A program made the translations under genes and the position numbers. Source: Intestinimonas butyriciproducens (lineage in GTDB: Bacteria; Bacillota; Clostridia; Oscillospirales; Butyricicoccaceae). Taken from it: 64,000 nt of DNA. The stretch is from positions 35,267 to 99,266 of the forward strand of contig NZ_JACJKW010000011.1 of the NCBI RefSeq assembly GCF_016901775.1. The letters run 5' to 3'. Below, piece by piece: positions 33,416-40,899 of the stretch. The notes below the pieces were generated by a model. The model was not told the origin of the DNA. It searched no databases and saw only the letters and a list, made by a program, of their open reading frames with translations. Positions within the stretch are counted from its first letter, which is position 1, and each line of letters opens with the position of its first letter.

Positions 33416-33800
33416 CCCAGTGCCTGGGCCGTCATACTGCGCTGCCGCGCTGGGCAATATGACGGAGGATGGTTGGATGCATTTTGGCAAAGAGAGTTAT
33501 GGCCGTCCGGACACCGGACCGGCGTGACGCTGCACCCAAAACTCTCCCAGGCTGAGATGCGTTGTGGGCCTGAGTGCTCCAGTGGCGGCGTGCCGCCACT
33601 GGAAGGGGCTGTTTTGCAGTCCTGGGCCCAGTGCCTGGGCCGTCATACTGCGCTGCCGCGCTGGGCAATATGACGGAGGATGGTTGGATGCATTTTGGCA
33701 AAGAAAAGCCCCCTTTGTGCAAAGGGGGGACAGCATGGCAAAGCCATGCAGGGGGGATTGTGAAACCAAACAAATTCACCCCACCTGACCATATGAATCC
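33415..33800. repeat. Intergenic hairpin mosaic with a long exact duplication, after glmS
   Basis: GCCCAG-TGC-CTGGGC (33415-33429) overlaps the stop codon. It begins a stretch of about 78 bp that recurs without visible change from about 33627. The two copies then diverge: the first goes to AGAGAGTTATGGCC plus GTCCGG-ACA-CCGGAC, the second to the C6/G6 frame with a GCATGG/CCATGC inner stem. Between them lies CCAGTGGCGGC-GTGCCGCCACTGG. No gene is present. Confidence 0.88.
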
Positions 33801-33828
33801 AAAAGGCTCCCCGAGGGGAGCCTTTTTT
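33801..33828 (+). terminator. Rho-independent terminator, distal to glmS
   Basis: A stem AAGGCTCCCC/GGGGAGCCTT with a two-base GA loop and TTTTTT follows. It lies about 385 bp after glmS, beyond the repeat block. Its right half is repeated 80 bp downstream without a left arm. Confidence 0.75.
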
Positions 33829-34010
33829 GTTTGGCCTCCTTCTGTTGCTTCGTGCGGCAGCACAATATGGGTGCAGCGTCACGCTGCCGCCGCCAGGGGG
33901 AGCCTTTTTTGTTTGGTTTCGTTCTGTTGCTTAGCGCGGGAGCGCAGTATGGGAGCGGAGGCACTCCGCCGCAGTATGGGTGCAGCGTCACGCTGCCGCT
34001 GCCGCAAAAA
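33829..34010. repeat. Duplicated terminator half plus hairpin units
   Basis: GGGGAGCCTTTTTTGTTTGG followed by TTCTGTTGCTT and a GCGGCAGC/GCGGGAGC unit occurs at about 33815 and again at about 33898. Two different hairpins fill the slot after TATGGG: GCAGCG-TCA-CGCTGC in the first, CGGAG-GCA-CTCCG and then GCAGCG-TCA-CGCTGC in the second. Confidence 0.75.
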
Positions 34011-34066
34011 TTTTCATGGGTGAGGGGGATTTCCCGAAAAAAATAGAGAAAAGCAGGAAATAAACC

Positions 34067-34094
34067 TTGCATCACAGGCAAAATTCCGTATAAT
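34067..34094 (+). promoter_or_regulatory. Promoter of the Lrp-type regulator gene
   Basis: TTGCAT, a 16-bp spacer and a perfect TATAAT lie about 71 bp before the start. The leader then holds a GGAAGTCCTAGGGCCTTCC inverted repeat that could be a regulator site. Confidence 0.65.
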
Positions 34095-34164
34095 AGTTCT
34101 GTAACACTACCTACAACATTATTGACCGGAAGTCCTAGGGCCTTCCGGGAGGAGGAATCAGTTC

Positions 34165-34623
34165 ATGGATGAGATCGATGTCAAAATACTGCGCTGCCTG
34201 AAAAACAACGCCAGAGAAAATGCCTCGGTGATCAGCGAGAAGGTGAGTATGTCGGTGTCCGCCGTCATCGAGCGGATCCGCAAGCTGGAAAATTCGGGGA
34301 TGATCCGGCAGCACACCACCATCATCGATCAGGTCAAGGCCGGGAAAGATGTGACCAGCTTCATTTCCATCAGCCTGGAGCACCCCAAGCACATCGAATG
34401 CTTTACCAATTTCGTCAAGGACAACCGGGAGATTCTGGAGTGCCACTATATCACCGGGGACTTTGATTTTATGCTCAAGGTGGTCACAAACTCCACCCAG
34501 ACCCTGGAGCGTGTTCTCAACCAGATCAAAAGCGTCAGCGGGGTGAAGATGACCAAAACCATCGTCATTCTTTCCACGGTGAAAAATGAATATTCGGTGG
34601 ACCCGGAGGAAATATTGAAATAA
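34165..34623 (+). CDS. Lrp/AsnC-family transcriptional regulator
   Basis: This 152-residue regulator has an N-terminal winged helix-turn-helix (DEIDVKILRCLKNNARENASVISEKVSMSVSAVIERIRKLENSGMI, read in pieces) and a C-terminal RAM/ActR-like ligand domain from residue 65 (DVTSFISISLEHPKHIEC, ITGDFDFMLKVVTNS). Lrp-type proteins form octamers that bind amino acids and control amino-acid or nitrogen metabolism. No target operon is adjacent. The start follows GGAGGAGG. It is a single-gene unit with its own promoter. Confidence 0.92.
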   Translation: MDEIDVKILRCLKNNARENASVISEKVSMSVSAVIERIRKLENSGMIRQHTTIIDQVKAGKDVTSFISISLEHPKHIECFTNFVKDNREILECHYITGDFDFMLKVVTNSTQTLERVLNQIKSVSGVKMTKTIVILSTVKNEYSVDPEEILK

Positions 34624-34657
34624 GGGAGCCAGGCTCCGGGGATTTGGATAATTCTTC

Positions 34658-34687
34658 TTGACAAAGGCCGAAAAGATGGAGTATACT
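34658..34687 (+). promoter_or_regulatory. Sigma-A-type promoter of the sigma-factor gene
   Basis: A perfect TTGACA, an 18-bp spacer and TATACT lie 41 bp before the start codon. Confidence 0.7.
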
Positions 34688-34728
34688 TGCATCGTGTTAG
34701 ACACTTTTGCACAGCGAGGGCCCCTTTT

Positions 34729-35304
34729 ATGCCACAGGAAGACTCTGTTTTTCACAAAGCCCCTCCCAATGGGGAAGAGGAAATGGCCCGGCGGTACGCC
34801 CGTTTGGTTCAGTCCTGTGTGCGTCCCTATTTTCTCACCGGCGGCGATTATGACGACCTGGTGCAGGAGGGGATGATCGGTCTACTCAAGGCCATCCGGG
34901 AATATGATCCCGGCCGCTCCCAGAGCTTTGAAGCCTTCGCCGCTTTGTGCATCCGCCGTCAGGTCTATGATGCCCTCCGCCGCAGCAAGCGGAAGGACGG
35001 CCACCTTCGCATCGAGTATGTGGAGCAGGCGGAAGGGGATGGGGAGAACATGGCTCAGGCGCCCTCTTCCCAGGACCCGGAAGCACAGTTTCTGGCAAAA
35101 GAGTCGGCATGGGAGATCCAGAAAGCGTTATCCGGGCTGTTGTCTGCCTTTGAAACGGCTGTGCTGCGATCCTATCTGGAAGGCTATACTTCTTCGGAGA
35201 TTGCCGAGGGCCTTCACCGCACCCCCAAAGCGGTGGAAAATGCCATCGGCCGCATCCGGCGCAAGCTGGCCAAATATCTGCAACAAGGGCGACAGCAGGA
35301 TTGA
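34729..35304 (+). CDS. Sigma-70-family RNA polymerase sigma factor, SigH-like
   Basis: This factor has about 191 residues. Region 2 is ARRYARLVQSCVRPYF plus DYDDLVQEGMIGLLKAIREYDPGRSQSFEAFAALCIRRQVYDALRR (read in pieces). Region 4 is ALSGLLSAFETAVLRSYLEGYTSSEIAEGLHRTPKAVENAIGRIRRKL, a normal helix-turn-helix. The spacing without a full region 3 and the DLVQEG core resemble the SigH/Spo0H group rather than ECF factors. ATG 34729 follows GAGGG by nine bases; an upstream in-frame ATG at 34687 falls inside the -10 box. It may govern a transition-state regulon. Confidence 0.85.
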   Translation: MPQEDSVFHKAPPNGEEEMARRYARLVQSCVRPYFLTGGDYDDLVQEGMIGLLKAIREYDPGRSQSFEAFAALCIRRQVYDALRRSKRKDGHLRIEYVEQAEGDGENMAQAPSSQDPEAQFLAKESAWEIQKALSGLLSAFETAVLRSYLEGYTSSEIAEGLHRTPKAVENAIGRIRRKLAKYLQQGRQQD

Positions 35305-35367
35305 CTCCTGTTCGCAATAAAATCATCCAATCCCATAGAATGGGAGAAAAAAGAGAGGTAACGCATC

Positions 35368-35652
35368 ATGTTCCAGGACAAAACACTCGTTTGCAAAGAA
35401 TGCGGCAATGAATTTGTTTTCACCGCCGGTGAGCAGGAATTTTATGCCGAGCGTGGCTTCCAGAACGAGCCCCAGCGCTGCAAGGCCTGCCGCGACGCCA
35501 GAAAGGCTGCCGCCCGTGGCCCCAGAGAGTATTTCACCGCCACTTGCGCCGCTTGCGGCAAAGAGGCCAGAGTGCCCTTTGAGCCCAAGAGCGACAGACC
35601 CGTCTATTGCAGCGAATGCTTCGCCAAGATGAAGGAGGAGCAGCAGGCCTAG
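35368..35652 (+). CDS. Small double zinc-ribbon protein
   Basis: This 94-residue protein contains two Cys4 zinc ribbons. The first is VCKECGNEFVFTAGEQEFYAERGF with CKACRDARK; the second is CAACGKEARVPF with VYCSECFAKM. Proteins of this type (zinc-ribbon with a GEQEFY motif, also called CxxC_CxxC or zf-trcl) are widespread in Firmicutes and poorly understood; nucleic-acid binding is plausible. GAGAGG precedes the ATG by nine bases. Its TAG stop shares its G with the palindrome GTCCGG-TGT-CCGGAC. The 63-bp gap after the sigma gene contains only the leader. Confidence 0.85.
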   Translation: MFQDKTLVCKECGNEFVFTAGEQEFYAERGFQNEPQRCKACRDARKAAARGPREYFTATCAACGKEARVPFEPKSDRPVYCSECFAKMKEEQQA

Positions 35653-36157
35653 TCCGGTGTCCGGACAGCCACACTGCGCTGCCGCACTGGGCAACAGGAC
35701 GAAGGCTGCTTCTGTTTAAATCAAACAATCGACGCCAGCGGAATTTTTCCGCTGGCGTTCCCTATCTTTTCCCCATGGCCATACTCTCTTTCCCCAGGAA
35801 GATACAACCAGCAAAGGCAAAGAGAGGAACGGGTCCAGCGTCACGCTGGTCCGCTGGCGTTCCTATCTTTTCCCAGGCTGGTTGGGTGCAATCCGGCAAA
35901 GAAGGCTCCCTTGTGCAAAGGGAGCTGTCGGCCAGCGCCGACTGAGGGATTGAGGTGCAGCGTCACGCTGCCCCGCCTGGGGCGCGAAAAGGGTCGGGGA
36001 AAAACCTAGTTTTTCCCCGAGGGCCAGAAGCGGCGTCACCTACCGGTCTGATGGTTATTTCGGCTTTACGCCGAAATAACACGCCGCCAATGCCGGAAAT
36101 CCCCCAAAAGGATTTCCGGCAGCCTTCACCGCAGTGAAGGCTCTGGCCCGCCTGGGG
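35652..36157. repeat. Intergenic hairpin mosaic, zinc-ribbon gene to DUF1858 gene
   Basis: Modules are GTCCGG-TGT-CCGGAC (35652-35666), GCGCTGCCGCAC, then CCAGCG-TCA-CGCTGG near 35832 followed by a repeat of the terminator's right half (CCGCTGGCGTTCC). A different frame, GGCTCCCTTGTGCAAAGGG ... TGAGGGATTG, holds a GTCGGC-CAGC-GCCGAC stem (35907-35955). GCAGCG-TCA-CGCTGC, the 25-nt CTAG palindrome (35995-36019), a TTATTTCGGC/GCCGAAATAA hairpin, a GCCGGAAATCC stem and the GCCTTCACC-GCAGTGAAGGC stem follow, ending at the next promoter. No gene is present. Confidence 0.85.
35732..35758 (+). terminator. Rho-independent terminator after the zinc-ribbon gene
   Basis: A stem ACGCCAGCGGAA/TTCCGCTGGCGT is followed by a T-rich tract. 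It lies 80 bp beyond the stop codon, behind repeat modules. Confidence 0.65.
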
Positions 36158-36186
36158 TTGAAATGGGGAGAAGATTGGTGTATAAT
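36158..36186 (+). promoter_or_regulatory. Sigma-A-type promoter of the DUF1858 gene
   Basis: TTGAAA, a 17-bp spacer and a perfect TATAAT lie about 41 bp before the start, directly after the repeat block. Confidence 0.75.
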
Positions 36187-36226
36187 AGGGAAAGATTCCA
36201 TGTCAGTGGGATGGGAGGTGTAAGAA

Positions 36227-36427
36227 ATGATCGTAACAAGAGATACCACCATCGGTGAGGTGCTGGCTGAGGACATGGGCGCTGCCCGTTTCTTCTTCGA
36301 GATCGGCATGCACTGTGTGGGCTGCCCCTCTTCCAGCGGCGAATCCATTGCCGAGGCCTGCGTGGTGCATGGCACCAACGAGGACGAGCTGGTGAGCAAG
36401 CTGAACGAGTATTTCCAGTCCAAATAA
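36227..36427 (+). CDS. DUF1858 protein
   Basis: This 66-residue protein matches the DUF1858 pattern: an N-terminal TIGEVLAEDMGAARFFFEIGMHCVGCPSSS segment (read in pieces) and a short helical tail. The CxxC pair in MHCVGCP is conserved in the family, which is found alone or fused to hybrid-cluster and other redox proteins in anaerobes. Its function is not established. GGGAGG precedes the ATG. It has its own promoter and a terminator 16 bp after the stop. Confidence 0.85.
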   Translation: MIVTRDTTIGEVLAEDMGAARFFFEIGMHCVGCPSSSGESIAEACVVHGTNEDELVSKLNEYFQSK

Positions 36428-36442
36428 GAAACAGGACAAAGG

Positions 36443-36478
36443 CGGCAGGTCGGGAAAAAGGCCTGCCGTTTTCTTTTG
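36443..36478 (+). terminator. Rho-independent terminator after the DUF1858 gene
   Basis: A stem CGGCAGG/CCTGCCG with a 12-base loop is followed by TTTTCTTTT. Confidence 0.7.
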
Positions 36479-36502
36479 CTTTGAGAAAGGGGAGAAAGGG
36501 CC

Positions 36503-37162
36503 ATGGTATTTTCCAAGCGAATGGAGGCATTGGCCGATTTGTGCCAGGGAGCCCGGCGGGTGATCGATGTGGGGTGCGACCATGCCCAGCTTTGCGCTCT
36601 GCTGGTGACGGAATACGGCGTGGAACACGCCTTTGCCTCGGACATCCGTCCGGGTCCGCTGGAAAATGCCCGGCGCACCATCGGGGAGCTGGGGCTGATG
36701 GGCAAGATCACCCCGGTGCTCTCCGATGGGCTGGATGCCTTCGGCCCCGGGGACGGGGACACGGTGATCATCGCCGGCATGGGCGGGGAGGAAATGATCG
36801 CCATTCTCTCCCGTGCCCCCTGGGCCGGAAGGGACGGGGGCCAGGTGATCCTGCAGCCCATGACCAACATCCCCAAGCTGCGCCGGTGGCTGACGGAACA
36901 GGGCTACAATGTAAAAAAAGAGCGGGTCATAAAGGACGGACGCAAAGTTTATACAGCCATGAATATTCAAAAAGGCGCCGACCAAAGCGGCGCTCAGGAC
37001 TATGCATATTTATTCGGAACGGCCCTTTTGCGCGACCCGCTGTGGCCTCTTTACAAGGAAAAGCTGCTGACGAAATACGGCGCCAGCGCCCGGGGCCAGG
37101 AACAGGCCGGGCTTTCGGACACGCCGGAGCAGCGGATTTTCCGGCTGCTCCAAAGCCTTTGA
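36503..37162 (+). CDS. trmK: tRNA (adenine22-N1)-methyltransferase TrmK
   Basis: This 219-residue class I SAM methyltransferase has motif I VIDVGCDHAQLCALLV, the acidic loop SDIRPGPLENAR, and the family motif DTVIIAGMGGEEMIAIL followed by LQPMTNIPKLRRWL. These match TrmK (YqfN), which makes m1A22 in Firmicute tRNAs. The C-terminal coiled region (residues 160-219) is also typical. It is close to rqcH (31 bp), so the two may be co-transcribed. GAGAAAGG precedes the ATG. Confidence 0.88.
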   Translation: MVFSKRMEALADLCQGARRVIDVGCDHAQLCALLVTEYGVEHAFASDIRPGPLENARRTIGELGLMGKITPVLSDGLDAFGPGDGDTVIIAGMGGEEMIAILSRAPWAGRDGGQVILQPMTNIPKLRRWLTEQGYNVKKERVIKDGRKVYTAMNIQKGADQSGAQDYAYLFGTALLRDPLWPLYKEKLLTKYGASARGQEQAGLSDTPEQRIFRLLQSL

Positions 37163-37192
37163 TTTGATCTTTTGGGGAAGGATGAGAAGAAT

Positions 37193-38896
37193 ATGTCCAT
37201 GGACGCCATCACCATCAACGGCCTGTGCCGCCAGCTGCAAGGGGAGCTTTCGGACAGCCGGGTGGATAAGATCTTCATGCCCCGCAGGGAGGAGGTCATT
37301 TTGTCCCTGCGTAGCCATCGGGGGGCATGGAAACTGGTGATTTCCTGCTCCGGCGCCGGGGGGCGGGTGTATCTCACAGGGGAAAAGACCGAAAACCCCG
37401 ATGCGCCCCCCATGTTTTGCATGCTGCTGCGCAAGCACCTCACCGCCGCCCGGCTTCTGGAAGTGAGCCAGCCGGAGTATGAGCGGATGCTGCTCTTCCG
37501 CTTTTCGGCCTATGACGATTTCGGAGAGCTGTCGGAAAAATCCCTGGTAGTGGAGCTGACCGGCCGGCGGAACAACCTGATTCTGCTTTCGGGGGACGGC
37601 ACCATTCTGGGCTGTCTGAAAAAGGTGGACAGCGAAATGTCCCCCCAGCGGCCCATCCTGCCCGGGCTGCGCTACCAGATGCCGCCCCGGCCCCCGCGCC
37701 GCAGCCTGCTGGCCCTGACGGAGGAGGAAGCCGGGGCCCTGGCGAAAAAAGCCCTTTCCCAGGAGGACGGGGCCAAAGCCCTCACCGGGGAGCTGGATCT
37801 GGTGTCCCCCCTCATCGCCCGGGAGCTGTGGCACCGGGGCGGAGGAAGGGAAGAAGCCCTGGCCGCAGAGATCATGGACCTTTCCCGCCGGGTGCAGGAA
37901 GGAAACTACCAGCCCACCCTGTTTTGCCGTGGGGAGGAATATGTGGACTTTTCCTTCATGCCCATGGGCCATCTGGGGGAGGATGTCCGGAACCTGCCCC
38001 AGGAGGGCTTTTCCCAGATGATCGAAAGGTTTTATGGGGCGCGGGCCGCGGAAGAGCGGCGGAAATCGGTGTCCTCGTCCCTGGAAAAGCTGATGGCCAA
38101 CCAGGAAAGCCGCCTACAGCGCAAGCTGGCCAACCAGCGCAATGACCTGCTCCGGGCCGAGAAGCGGGAAGATCTGAAACGCCGGGCCGATCTGATCATG
38201 GCCAACATCCATAGGATCCCCCAGGGGGCGGAGAAAGTCACCGTCACCGACTATTTTTCTCCCGACCTGCCCCAGGTGGAGCTGGAACTCAGTGGGGACA
38301 AGACCCCCCAGCAGAACGCCCAGGCCCTATTCAAGGAATACACCCGGATGAAAAACGCTCAGCAGGCCCTGGAAGAGCAGATCGTCCAGGGGGAACAGGA
38401 GCTGGAATATGTGCAAAGCGTCCAGCTGGCCTTGCAGCAGGCCCGGGACATCAAAGAGGTCAGCGCCATCCGGGAAGAGCTGCTGGAAAGCGGCTATCTC
38501 CGCTCCAAGGAGAAGCACCCCAAAAAGAAAAAGCCCGCCGCCTTCCAGCCAAGAGAATACACTTCGCCTTCGGGAAAGCGCATCCTCTGCGGCCGGAACA
38601 ACCGGGAAAACGATCAGCTGACCCTGCGTACCGCCGGGAAAAACGACCTGTGGTTCCATTCCCAGAAGGCCCCCGGTTCCCATGTGATCCTCTTCACCCA
38701 GGGCCAGATGCCCACAGGAGAGGATCTGGAATATGCCGCCCGGATCGCCGCGGGACATTCCAAGCTGGCAAAGCAAAGCCTGGCCCCCATCGATTACGCC
38801 CTGGTGCGTCATGTGAAAAAGCCCGCCGGGGCCAAGCCGGGCATGGTGATCTACACCGATTATAAAACTCTGTTCGTCCGCCCGCTGGAAGACTAG
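37193..38896 (+). CDS. rqcH: Ribosome quality-control protein RqcH (NFACT)
   Basis: This protein of about 567 residues is the bacterial NEMF/Rqc2 homologue that binds obstructed 50S subunits and directs alanine tailing. It has NFACT-N (MDAITINGLCRQLQGEL, ending with the LVVELTGRRNNLILL region), a long coiled-coil middle (about 280-440, including LMANQESRLQRKLANQ) and the C-terminal NFACT-R domain (NDLWFHSQKAPGSHVIL, YALVRHVKKPAGAKPGMV). Older annotations call it a fibronectin-binding protein. ATG 37193 follows AAGGA. The hairpin CCAGCG-TGA-CGCTGG begins four bases after the stop. Confidence 0.93.
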   Translation: MSMDAITINGLCRQLQGELSDSRVDKIFMPRREEVILSLRSHRGAWKLVISCSGAGGRVYLTGEKTENPDAPPMFCMLLRKHLTAARLLEVSQPEYERMLLFRFSAYDDFGELSEKSLVVELTGRRNNLILLSGDGTILGCLKKVDSEMSPQRPILPGLRYQMPPRPPRRSLLALTEEEAGALAKKALSQEDGAKALTGELDLVSPLIARELWHRGGGREEALAAEIMDLSRRVQEGNYQPTLFCRGEEYVDFSFMPMGHLGEDVRNLPQEGFSQMIERFYGARAAEERRKSVSSSLEKLMANQESRLQRKLANQRNDLLRAEKREDLKRRADLIMANIHRIPQGAEKVTVTDYFSPDLPQVELELSGDKTPQQNAQALFKEYTRMKNAQQALEEQIVQGEQELEYVQSVQLALQQARDIKEVSAIREELLESGYLRSKEKHPKKKKPAAFQPREYTSPSGKRILCGRNNRENDQLTLRTAGKNDLWFHSQKAPGSHVILFTQGQMPTGEDLEYAARIAAGHSKLAKQSLAPIDYALVRHVKKPAGAKPGMVIYTDYKTLFVRPLED

Positions 38897-39366
38897 CGGC
38901 CAGCGTGACGCTGGACCCATACTGCGGCGGCGTGGCGCCGCTGCCATACTATGCTGCCGCACCCGGTAGGTTGTATCAAGAAAGGCAAAGATAATATGGC
39001 CGTCCGGCCACCGGACCAGCGTGACGCTGGACCCGTTCCTGTCTTTGCTTTTGCCGGTTGTGTCCACCTGGGCAAAGAAAGTCTGGCCGTCCCGACACGG
39101 GACTTCCCCGACCTTTTTCGCGCCCCAGGCGGGGCTCCACCGGTTCCAGGTGCCACAGAAAAGACCAGGTATTATTTTGGGGTAGGGCGGACGACCCTTG
39201 GTTCTATTGCCGGACCAGCCCAAAAGAAAAAGCCCTCCTGAGTAGGAGAGCTTTTTTTCTTTGCACGCTGCCAGGATTGCACAATAGCCCCTTCCGGCGG
39301 AGCCGGAGCATCGAGGCCCGCAACCCATACAGCCGGGGAGAGTATGGCGGCGGAGGCACTCCGCTG
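38897..39366. repeat. Intergenic hairpin mosaic between rqcH and the SLH gene
   Basis: Modules are CCAGCG-TGA-CGCTGG (38900-38914), a CGGCGGCG-TGG-CGCCGCTG stem, GTCCGG-CCA-CCGGAC near 39003, another CCAGCG-TGA-CGCTGG near 39019 and GTCCCG-ACA-CGGGAC near 39089. A broken half of the 25-nt palindrome (TTCCCCGACC) lies near 39104. CGGAG-GCA-CTCCG at 39350-39364 lies two bases from the stop of the convergent gene. This is the rightmost block; no such modules are seen beyond it. Confidence 0.85.
39227..39258. terminator. Rho-independent terminator between convergent genes
   Basis: A stem AAAAAGCCCTCCT/AGGAGAGCTTTTT with T-runs on both strands could end both rqcH and the convergent SLH gene. Confidence 0.8.
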
Positions 39367-40689
39367 TTATTTCAGGAAGTCCCAGAAGCTCTTTTCTTCC
39401 TCGTCACCAAGATCCATGGCCTTGTAGACCATCTGCACGGCTTCCGAACGCTTCAGGTTGTCATTGGGACGCACATTCCCGCCGGTGGTCTGCAAAATAC
39501 CGGCCTGCAAGGCATCCTGTACGGCCTGAGCGGCCCACTGAGGCACCTGGGCCGCGTCTTTCAGGTCCATGGGCAGGTTCACTCCGGCGGGCACATCCAT
39601 CGCCCGGTCCAGAATGACTGCGGCTTCCGCCCGGGTGATGGGATCGTTGGGACGCAGCACCTTGCTGCCGCTGCCATCGGGGCTGCCCTGCACCACGCCG
39701 GATGCCAGGGCCGCTGCCGAGGCGGCTTTGGCCCAATCCGGAGTCTGGGCGTCGTCAGAAAGGCCGCTGGGCACCGCCATGGAGGGCAGGGGAATGTCAC
39801 TGGCCGCCATGGCCATGGCAATGAATTGAGCTCTTGTCACCGTTTCTTCCGGATTCAGGAAGTAGTCCTGCCCGATCTGCTCCCCGGAGAATACCCCGGC
39901 TTCGGTGAGCTGGATGGCAGCGTAATGGGCCGGATCATTTTCCAGATCGGCATAGCGGACGGTCTCTTTGCTCTCCTGTTTTTTGACACTCACCTTTACC
40001 TGAGCCGGATTGGATGCGTTTCCCTGGGCATCGGTGACATAATAAGTGAAGGACTCTTCATAGCTTTTGCCCTCTTTGGGGGTATAGCGGAATGCGCCGC
40101 TCCCGGCCACTTCCGCCGTGCCCTTTTCCGGTTTTTCCATGAGGAAAAAAGTCAGCTCATCCCCTTCGGCATCGCTGGCCTCCAGCTGGCCGGAAAGGGG
40201 CAGGTCCACACAGGTCTCAAAGGAAAGGGAAGTGGCAATGGGGGCGCTGTTGGGGGTATCGCTCAGGCTGATGGTCACATCCACGCTCTTTTCTCCGGCG
40301 CCATAGTCCTCAAACACCGGCAGAAATGAAAAGGTGGCCTGGGTATCCTCTGCTCCCGCCGGCTCAAAAGACAAGGCGCTCAGGCCCTCCAGGGAAATGC
40401 TTTCCCCCAGGGAAATGGGCTGGCCTGCCAGAAGCAGCCGGCCTGCGGCAGCATCGGGCAAAGCCGAAACCGTGATGCCCTCCAGCGCATCATCTCCTGT
40501 CAGACGGGTGGTAAAGTCCTCCTGAGAAAAGGTGACGATGGCCCCGGCGGTTTCGGATTTGGAGAAAGCGGCCGCTGCAGGAGCGGTTTCCTCTTTGTCC
40601 AAAAGGGCAAAAGCGGCGGGGAAGAGGGCGCAAAGCGCCAGGCTGCCGCACAGAGCAGCACAGCGTATTTTCCATATGCGTTGATCCAT
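39367..40689 (-). CDS. SLH-domain surface protein with cadherin-like repeat
   Basis: This exported protein of 440 residues starts MDQRIWKIRCAALCGSLALC, a signal peptide. A Big_9/cadherin-like domain is visible around residues 160-255 (SDAEGDELTFFLMEKPEKG, SYEESFTYYVTDAQGN). Three SLH-type repeats follow from about 265 (YADLENDPAHYAAIQLTEAG ... TVTRAQFIAMAMA; WAKAASAAALASGVV ... PITRAEAAVILDRA; WAAQAVQDALQAGIL ... LKRSEAVQMVYKAM). SLH repeats bind pyruvylated wall polymers. ATG 40689 follows GGAGG; the longer open frame upstream lacks a signal sequence. It is transcribed divergently from guaA. Confidence 0.82.
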   Translation of the reverse strand: MDQRIWKIRCAALCGSLALCALFPAAFALLDKEETAPAAAAFSKSETAGAIVTFSQEDFTTRLTGDDALEGITVSALPDAAAGRLLLAGQPISLGESISLEGLSALSFEPAGAEDTQATFSFLPVFEDYGAGEKSVDVTISLSDTPNSAPIATSLSFETCVDLPLSGQLEASDAEGDELTFFLMEKPEKGTAEVAGSGAFRYTPKEGKSYEESFTYYVTDAQGNASNPAQVKVSVKKQESKETVRYADLENDPAHYAAIQLTEAGVFSGEQIGQDYFLNPEETVTRAQFIAMAMAASDIPLPSMAVPSGLSDDAQTPDWAKAASAAALASGVVQGSPDGSGSKVLRPNDPITRAEAAVILDRAMDVPAGVNLPMDLKDAAQVPQWAAQAVQDALQAGILQTTGGNVRPNDNLKRSEAVQMVYKAMDLGDEEEKSFWDFLK

Positions 40690-40899
40690 AAGGTGTTTTC
40701 CTCCAGTCATGCAGAAATGGAAGGAAGGGGACAAAAATCCGCCTTCCTGTTCCTTTGGAGATAATGTCCCCGGGGCAAAGGAGGAATATTCCCCTGAAAA
40801 GGATGATAAATGTTGCCAGAACACCAGAAAAAGGTTGAAATTATCGGCCATTTATGAGAAGATAAAAGTAATCGATTTAAGCCAACAGGAGGATGCACA

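Noticed and set aside
1038..39366. Hairpin repeats as CRISPR arrays
   Set aside because: Repeats are not evenly spaced, have no unique spacers of constant length and occur scattered over many gaps; no cas gene is present.
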